Origin: an uncultured Prevotella sp.
Lineage (GTDB): Bacteria > Bacteroidota > Bacteroidia > Bacteroidales > Bacteroidaceae
Length of the DNA: 12,296 nucleotides
NCBI GenBank assembly: GCA_937892695.1
Contig: CALBJK010000136.1
Location: 1 to 12,296 of the forward strand
Direction: 5' to 3'
The translations under genes were made by a program, and so were the position numbers. Of the stretch, positions 7,655 to 12,296 are shown piece by piece. The notes under the pieces were generated by a model. That model was not told where the DNA came from and ran no database searches. It saw only the letters and a list, made by a program, of their open reading frames with translations. Each line of letters starts with the position of its first letter. Position 1 is the first letter of the stretch.

Positions 7655-8398
7655 ATGAACATAAGGAATGCAATTCTGACGGTTCTGGCAATATCAGCCT
7701 TGCCTGCCGCAGCACAAATAGGAGATCACCGCAACGACTTGGCCGTAGGAGTGAACATGGGGTATGCAATGAGCAGCATCGGATTTACACCGAAAGTCAC
7801 GCAATCCATGCACGGCGGACTCACCGGCGGACTGACTTTGAGATATGTCTGCGAAAAATATTTCAACACCGTATGCTCCATCTATGGAGAAGTCAACTTC
7901 ATGCAAGCCGGATGGAAGGAGAAAATACTAACCTCAGACCGACAATCCGTCATAAATAAGGTGACAGGCAAAGCCGAGCAATACAGCCGTACCATAAACT
8001 ATGTGCAGATTCCTTTATTCGCCCATCTGGCATGGGGACGTGAACAGAAAGGGGTGCAATTTTTCTTTCAGGCAGGCCCCCAGATAGGCTTCTCCATTGG
8101 CGAAAGCACCAATACAAACTTTAAGTTTGAAGAACGGAACATGGAAGACAGGGCAAACAAGACATGCGCTCAAGACACCATGGCCGTAGAAAACAACTTC
8201 GACTTCGGAATAGCGGCCGGACTGGGAATTGAATATTCCATACCCAAAATAGGACACTTTCTTCTCGAAGGGCGCTACTACTACGGTCTTGGCAACATCT
8301 ACGGCGACACCAAGCGTGACTATTTCGCCAAATCCAACGTATCTAACATAGTATTGAAACTCACCTACCTCTTCGACATCACCAAGACAAAGAAGTAA
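7655..8398 (+). CDS. outer-membrane beta-barrel protein (PorT-like / porin family)
   Basis: A 247-residue exported protein. The signal peptide is residues 1-20 (hydrophobic core NAILTVLAISALP, cleavage after PAAA, before QIGD). The rest is built of alternating short strands ending in aromatics, as in small barrels: YVQIPLFAHLAWG (116-128), FFFQAGPQIGFSIG (136-149), FDFGIAAGLGIEYS (182-195), LLEGRYYYGLGNIY (203-216) and the final strand IVLKLTYLF (232-240). This order matches the Bacteroidota outer-membrane beta-barrel domain family annotated as PorT or porin family. True PorT acts in type IX secretion, but many paralogues have unknown roles and no other secretion genes are here. The frame is open upstream to an ATG at 7547, but that 36-codon extension overlaps the tail of the LysM gene and would bury the signal peptide, so the ATG at 7655 is chosen. 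Confidence 0.82.
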   Translation: MNIRNAILTVLAISALPAAAQIGDHRNDLAVGVNMGYAMSSIGFTPKVTQSMHGGLTGGLTLRYVCEKYFNTVCSIYGEVNFMQAGWKEKILTSDRQSVINKVTGKAEQYSRTINYVQIPLFAHLAWGREQKGVQFFFQAGPQIGFSIGESTNTNFKFEERNMEDRANKTCAQDTMAVENNFDFGIAAGLGIEYSIPKIGHFLLEGRYYYGLGNIYGDTKRDYFAKSNVSNIVLKLTYLFDITKTKK

Positions 8399-8440
8399 GT
8401 GAAGAAAGCGGCAAAGCAGGAGCATTATATGTTACAAATC

Positions 8441-8471
8441 TTTGTCATATCAAAAAATAATAGTATTTTTG
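8441..8471 (+). promoter_or_regulatory. Bacteroidota-type promoter for the Wza-like gene
   Basis: TTTG at 8441-8444 (-33) and TATTTTTG at 8464-8471 (-7) are both exact matches to the Bacteroidota consensus with a 19-base spacer. The predicted transcript start is near 8476-8478, about 30 bases before the ATG at 8507. This indicates that the export gene is transcribed separately from the beta-barrel gene ending at 8398. Confidence 0.78.
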
Positions 8472-8506
8472 CAAATAGTTTACGAATAGCATTTTCATCA
8501 ATTCTT

Positions 8507-9304
8507 ATGAAGAAGTATTTCCTTATTATGGCCATAATGGCGTCAGTTCTGTTCTTCGGAAGCTGTACGAGTTCGAAACACATCGCTTATTTCCAGAACA
8601 TCGACACTCTAAACTTGTCCGCATCGCGCGGACTCTACGATGCCAAAATCATGCCTAAAGACATGCTCACCATTACCGTCAGCACGACAGACCCCGAAGC
8701 AGCTATGCCGTTCAACCTTATTGTTTCTAACACGATGCAAAGCAACGGACAGATATCGAGCGGACAAGGTTCTCTCCAGACCTATCTCGTAAGCAACGAC
8801 GGAAGCATTAACTTTCCTGTTGTAGGCAAAATCAACGTGGAAGGACTGACCAAAGACCAGTGTCAGGAAAAGATACGCAAAAGCATATTGCCGTTTATGG
8901 CCGCCAAAGAGAATCCGGTGGTAACAGTGCGGATGTCGAGCTACCGCGTCACGGTAATGGGTGAAGTAGAGCATCCGGGCGTGATACCCGTATCTTCTGA
9001 AAAAATGAGCATTCTTGAAGCATTGGCTCAAGCCGGCGACCTCACCATATACGGCCGTCGCGACAATGTCCTGCTGATACGTGAAGACCAGACGGGCCAG
9101 AAGAGCCAGCACCGTCTGAACCTCAACGATGCACATCTGATAAACTCGCCCTATTTTTATCTACAGCAAAACGACGTAGTCTACGTGCAGCCGAACAGCA
9201 CGAAAGCAAAGAACTCAAGCATCGGTTCGGTGACATCGATATGGTTATCTGCTATCGGCATTGTTACTTCCGTTGCATCGTTGATAGTAAATATTTTGAA
9301 TTAA
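8507..9304 (+). CDS. polysaccharide biosynthesis/export lipoprotein (Wza-like, SLBB domain)
   Basis: A 265-residue outer-membrane export component of the Wza/polysaccharide export family. The N terminus is a lipoprotein signal with lipobox FGSC, lipidated at Cys20. A Poly_export domain covers about 45-145 (PKDMLTITVSTTDPEA at 50-65, DGSINFPVVGKINVEGLT at 98-115). An SLBB domain covers about 146-230 (VTVMGEVEHPGVIPV at 148-162, ILEALAQAGDLTIYGRRDNV at 169-188). A hydrophobic C-terminal segment (243-262) could be the membrane-spanning helix. The ATG at 8507 is chosen over an in-frame ATG at 8399 because it begins the signal peptide and lies just after the promoter at 8441-8471. No Wzc-type kinase, flippase or glycosyltransferase is adjacent in this window, so its partner locus is elsewhere or it serves several loci. 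A terminator follows. Confidence 0.9.
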   Translation: MKKYFLIMAIMASVLFFGSCTSSKHIAYFQNIDTLNLSASRGLYDAKIMPKDMLTITVSTTDPEAAMPFNLIVSNTMQSNGQISSGQGSLQTYLVSNDGSINFPVVGKINVEGLTKDQCQEKIRKSILPFMAAKENPVVTVRMSSYRVTVMGEVEHPGVIPVSSEKMSILEALAQAGDLTIYGRRDNVLLIREDQTGQKSQHRLNLNDAHLINSPYFYLQQNDVVYVQPNSTKAKNSSIGSVTSIWLSAIGIVTSVASLIVNILN

Positions 9305-9309
9305 GATTT

Positions 9310-9349
9310 CAGGCGTTGAGCTTTTAACGTAGCTTGACGCTTGTTTTTT
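9310..9349 (+). terminator. intrinsic terminator after the Wza-like gene
   Basis: The stem 9310-9322 pairs with 9331-9343 over 13 positions (three G-U pairs) around an eight-base loop and is followed by six T residues at 9344-9349. It begins six bases after the stop codon at 9304 and ends 23 bases before the glmS ATG. It should end the export transcript; it could also act as an attenuator if glmS depends on read-through, since no clear glmS promoter was found after it. Confidence 0.78.
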
Positions 9350-9372
9350 ATCTTCATAAACAAGAATACATT

Positions 9373-11217
9373 ATGTGCGGAATAGTTGGATACATGGGTA
9401 AAAGAGCTGCTTATCCCATACTTATAAAAGGATTGAAACGGCTTGAATATCGTGGATATGACAGTGCGGGCGTAGCCCTTATAAGCGACAGTGGCGATCT
9501 GAACGTTTATAAGACTAAAGGTAAAGTATCAAACCTTGAAGAATATTGCGAAGACAAAGATACGTCAGGATGCGTTGGTATAGCCCACACAAGATGGGCT
9601 ACCCATGGCGAACCGTCATCGATCAACGCCCACCCTCACTACTCAGAGTCAAAAAATCTGGCCATCATCCATAACGGAATAATAGAGAACTACGCTACCA
9701 TAAAGCGTAACCTGATGGCGCAAGGCATGAAATTTCGTTCTGACACCGATACAGAAGTCCTCGTACAGCTGATAGAATTCATACAGACACGGAAAAAAAT
9801 AGACCTGCTCTCAGCTGTCCAGGTGGCACTGCATCAGGTGATAGGTGCATACGCATTCGCCCTTCTCGACAAAAACGAGCCGGGGCAAATCATTGCCGCG
9901 CGTAAGCAAAGTCCACTCGTTGTCGGCATAGGTGACGGCGAATTCTTCATCGGATCAGACGCCTCACCCATCATCGAATACACCGACAAGATGGTTTACC
10001 TGAAAGACGGCAATATCGCCGTCTTGAGACAGGGCGAAGAGCTTCGAGTCGTGAACATCGACAACCGTCGGCTTAGTCCAGAAGTACAGACCGTGGACTT
10101 GAACCTCGGACAGATAGAAAAAGGTGGCTTCCCTCATTTCATGCTTAAAGAAATATTCGAGCAGCCCGAATGTCTGCGCAACTGCATGAGAGGCCGCATA
10201 AATGCCGAAGCCGACAATGTTACGCTTAGCGCAGTAATAGACAACCGTCAAAGACTGCTCGATGCGCAACGGATAATAATTGTGGCATGCGGAACATCAT
10301 GGCATGCCGGACTTATAGGCAAACACCTTATCGAGAATTTCTGCCGCATACCGGTAGATGTAGAGTATGCCAGCGAGTTCAGATACAGCGACCCTGTTGT
10401 TTCAGACAAAGATGTCGTCATCGCAATATCCCAAAGCGGAGAGACAGCCGACACACTTGCCGCAATAGAATTGGCAAAGAAAAACAAAGCCTTTGTCTAT
10501 GGCATCTGCAATGCCATAGGTTCTAGTATTCCGAGAGCCACCGACGCAGGCAGTTACATTCACGTAGGGCCTGAGATTGGTGTAGCGTCTACCAAGGCGT
10601 TCACCGGTCAAGTGACAGTACTGGCTATGCTGGCACTGGCCTTAGGTAAAGAGAAGGGCACTATCACAAAGGAAGAATACATAAATGTGACAAAATCGCT
10701 CGTTGAAATACCGGAAAAGATTAAAGAAGTACTCAAGCTCAACAACCGCATAGCCGACCTGAGCCGGACATTCACTTACGCCCACAATTTCTTGTATCTC
10801 GGACGTGGCTTCAGCTATCCTGTAGCTCTCGAAGGAGCACTCAAGCTGAAAGAAATAAGCTACATCCATGCCGAAGGTTATCCGGCTGCAGAAATGAAGC
10901 ACGGCCCCATAGCTCTGATAGACTCAGACATGCCTGTTGTCGTAATCGCAACCCACAACACTATGTATGAGAAAGTGCTGAGCAACATACAGGAAATTAA
11001 AGCACGGCAAGGACGCGTCATCGCTCTGGTTAGCAAGGGAGACGACACCATAAGCCGCATAGCAGACGAAGTGATAGAACTGCCCGACACGCTCGAATGT
11101 ATAGAACCACTGGTCGACACGATTCCATTGCAACTGCTGGCCTATCACATTGCCGTATGCAAAGGCAAGAACGTAGACCAGCCTCGCAATCTGGCCAAGT
11201 CGGTCACAGTGGAATAA
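9373..11217 (+). CDS. glmS: glutamine--fructose-6-phosphate aminotransferase (isomerizing)
   Basis: GlmS makes glucosamine-6-phosphate from fructose-6-phosphate and glutamine, the entry step to UDP-GlcNAc for peptidoglycan, lipid A and surface polysaccharides. The 614-residue product begins MCGIVGY, with Cys2 as the amidotransferase nucleophile after Met removal, which fixes the start at 9373 rather than an in-frame ATG 13 codons earlier. Glutaminase motifs: RLEYRGYDSAG (23-33), TRWATHG (73-79), HNGIIENY (100-107), SDTDTE (123-128). The first SIS domain starts near 300 (ACGTSWHAG, SQSGETADTL at 353-362, STKAFTGQ at 406-413). The second starts near 470 (LGRGFSYPVALEGALKLKE at 476-494, AEMKHGP at 506-512), ending with PRNLAKSVTVE. 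Length is normal. The upstream spacer of 68 bases has no room for a glmS ribozyme of the Firmicutes type. A PurF-like gene follows 43 bases later and is probably cotranscribed. Confidence 0.97.
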   Translation: MCGIVGYMGKRAAYPILIKGLKRLEYRGYDSAGVALISDSGDLNVYKTKGKVSNLEEYCEDKDTSGCVGIAHTRWATHGEPSSINAHPHYSESKNLAIIHNGIIENYATIKRNLMAQGMKFRSDTDTEVLVQLIEFIQTRKKIDLLSAVQVALHQVIGAYAFALLDKNEPGQIIAARKQSPLVVGIGDGEFFIGSDASPIIEYTDKMVYLKDGNIAVLRQGEELRVVNIDNRRLSPEVQTVDLNLGQIEKGGFPHFMLKEIFEQPECLRNCMRGRINAEADNVTLSAVIDNRQRLLDAQRIIIVACGTSWHAGLIGKHLIENFCRIPVDVEYASEFRYSDPVVSDKDVVIAISQSGETADTLAAIELAKKNKAFVYGICNAIGSSIPRATDAGSYIHVGPEIGVASTKAFTGQVTVLAMLALALGKEKGTITKEEYINVTKSLVEIPEKIKEVLKLNNRIADLSRTFTYAHNFLYLGRGFSYPVALEGALKLKEISYIHAEGYPAAEMKHGPIALIDSDMPVVVIATHNTMYEKVLSNIQEIKARQGRVIALVSKGDDTISRIADEVIELPDTLECIEPLVDTIPLQLLAYHIAVCKGKNVDQPRNLAKSVTVE

Positions 11218-11260
11218 TCAGTAATGCATAAACGACAAACAATCAAAATAAAAAAAGGTA

Positions 11261-12296
11261 GTGGAACCATTAAAACATGAATGTGGCGTAGCAATGATAC
11301 GATTGCTAAAACCGCTGAAATACTATCAAGAGAAGTATGGCACATGGATGTTCGGAATGAACAAGCTATACCTTATGATGGAGAAACAGCATAACCGTGG
11401 CCAGGAAGGCGCGGGCATGGCATGTGTCAAACTTGACAGCACACCCGGACATGAATACATGTTCCGTGAAAGAGCAGAAGGGAAAGATGGCATAACCGAA
11501 ATATTTGGGAACGTACAACGACAGTTCCGTACACTGACACCGGAACAACTGGCTGATGCCGACTTCGCAAAGCAGAACCTTCCTTTTGCCGGTGAATTGT
11601 ACATGGGACATCTGCGCTACTCCACCACCGGGAAAAAGGGACTGTCCTACGTCCATCCATTCCTGCGCCGTAACAACTGGCAGGCAAAGAACCTATGCAT
11701 CTGCGGCAACTTCAATATGACAAACATTGACGAGATATTCAAGTTGCTCACCAGCCAGGGACAGTTTCCACGCATCTACAGCGACGGCTACATCATGCTC
11801 GAATTCATGGGACACCGGCTCGACATGGAGGTCGAACACAATTTCAGAAACGCAGAAAAGATGGGATTGAAGGGTCTTGACATCACTCATTACATAGACA
11901 GCCATGTCGAAATGAAGAATGTTCTCAAGACCACTATGACCGACTTTGACGGAGGATACGTCATTTGCGGACTCACCGGCAGCGGTGAGATGTTCACAAT
12001 GCGCGACCCCTGGGGCATACGTCCTGCCTTCTACTACCGCAACGACGAGTTTATAGCCGTAGCGAGCGAACGCCCAGTTCTTCAGACAACATTCGATCTC
12101 GAATGCGAAGACATATTGGAGCTGAATCCGGGCAATGCTCTCTTCGTAAAGCGCAACGGCGACTTCTCCGTAGAAGAAGTTATTCCACAGAAAGGCGACT
12201 CGGCTTGTTCGTTCGAACGCATATACTTCAGCCGGGGCAGCGACCGCGACATTTACACCGAACGCAAAAGGCTTGGTGAACTTCTTCGCGACCCAG
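11261..12296 (+). CDS. PurF-like amidophosphoribosyltransferase family protein, 3' end missing
   Basis: A class II (Ntn) glutamine amidotransferase resembling PurF, which transfers glutamine nitrogen to PRPP in the first step of purine synthesis. 345 residues are visible and the frame is open to the window end. The start is taken as GTG at 11261: an in-frame TAA lies at 11249-11251, no ATG occurs between, and the first ATG (11294) would remove the nucleophile. The N terminus EPLKHECG puts the catalytic Cys at residue 8, implying a short cleaved propeptide as in Bacillus PurF. PurF-like motifs are HNRGQEGAG (44-52), GHLRYSTTG (116-124), RDPWGIRP (248-255) and FERIYFSRGSDRDIY (318-332). The usual HNG oxyanion segment is changed to CGNFNMTN (148-155), and SDSE is replaced by SDGY (174-177). 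The PRPP-binding half is outside the window, so activity cannot be confirmed. It may be a Bacteroidota paralogue rather than the main PurF. Confidence 0.82.
   Translation, partial: MEPLKHECGVAMIRLLKPLKYYQEKYGTWMFGMNKLYLMMEKQHNRGQEGAGMACVKLDSTPGHEYMFRERAEGKDGITEIFGNVQRQFRTLTPEQLADADFAKQNLPFAGELYMGHLRYSTTGKKGLSYVHPFLRRNNWQAKNLCICGNFNMTNIDEIFKLLTSQGQFPRIYSDGYIMLEFMGHRLDMEVEHNFRNAEKMGLKGLDITHYIDSHVEMKNVLKTTMTDFDGGYVICGLTGSGEMFTMRDPWGIRPAFYYRNDEFIAVASERPVLQTTFDLECEDILELNPGNALFVKRNGDFSVEEVIPQKGDSACSFERIYFSRGSDRDIYTERKRLGELLRDP

Noticed and set aside
8399..8506. 36-codon N-terminal extension of the Wza-like gene
   Set aside because: It would place the promoter (8441-8471) inside the gene and hide the lipoprotein signal that begins at 8507.
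9305..9372. Possible glmS ribozyme/riboswitch upstream of glmS
   Set aside because: The spacer is only 68 bases and is occupied by an ordinary terminator hairpin; the ribozyme is known mainly from Firmicutes and needs a much longer, conserved core.
1..12296. CRISPR arrays, insertion sequences, tRNA or rRNA genes, phage or defence genes
   Set aside because: No regularly spaced repeats, transposase motifs, tRNA-like cloverleaf or rRNA sequence were recognised on either strand by reading; a low-copy dispersed repeat at 5790-5990 could not be excluded without a search.

Overview
The window looks like chromosomal DNA of a Bacteroidota bacterium, most likely Prevotella or a close relative. Three observations point there. 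The gene families have Bacteroidota-type sequence variants: RecF next to a DUF721 protein, an S41 CtpA with an N-terminal membrane anchor, a PorT-like beta-barrel, and a PurF-like protein beginning (V/M)EPLKHECG. Intergenic regions carry the Bacteroidota promoter pattern TTTG-N19-TAnnTTTG. Shine-Dalgarno sequences are mostly weak or absent. No rRNA, tRNA, CRISPR array or insertion sequence was recognised. The genus is inferred from protein resemblance remembered from the families, not from a search.

Layout. Positions 1-1205 (+) hold the 3' part of recF followed by a small DUF721/DciA-like gene. A long inverted repeat at 1305-1364 serves as a two-way terminator between this pair and a convergent minus-strand operon (1375-5603). 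That operon reads, in transcription order, M3 oligopeptidase (dcp-like), dCMP deaminase, S41 C-terminal processing protease, with both junctions overlapping. A sparse region of about 680 bases (5604-6281) follows; it contains the operon's promoter, a 22-base-period direct repeat, and a -7 element roughly 200 bases ahead of the next gene.

Positions 6282-8398 (+) encode two exported proteins: a LysM plus periplasmic-binding-fold protein whose reading frame is broken near 7437, and a small outer-membrane beta-barrel. A lone Wza-like polysaccharide export lipoprotein (8507-9304) has its own well-formed promoter and an intrinsic terminator. Then come glmS (9373-11217), which makes glucosamine-6-phosphate for cell-wall and polysaccharide precursors, and a PurF-like class II glutamine amidotransferase that starts at a GTG and runs off the end of the window.

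Taken together this is mainly core genome: DNA repair/replication, peptide turnover and protein processing, dUMP supply, envelope proteins and amino-sugar/purine amidotransfer. I do not see a clear new defence or mobile system. The most interesting items are the frameshifted LysM-binding-fold gene paired with a beta-barrel, the repeat-bearing intergenic region, and the divergent PurF-like protein with an apparent cleavable propeptide next to glmS.
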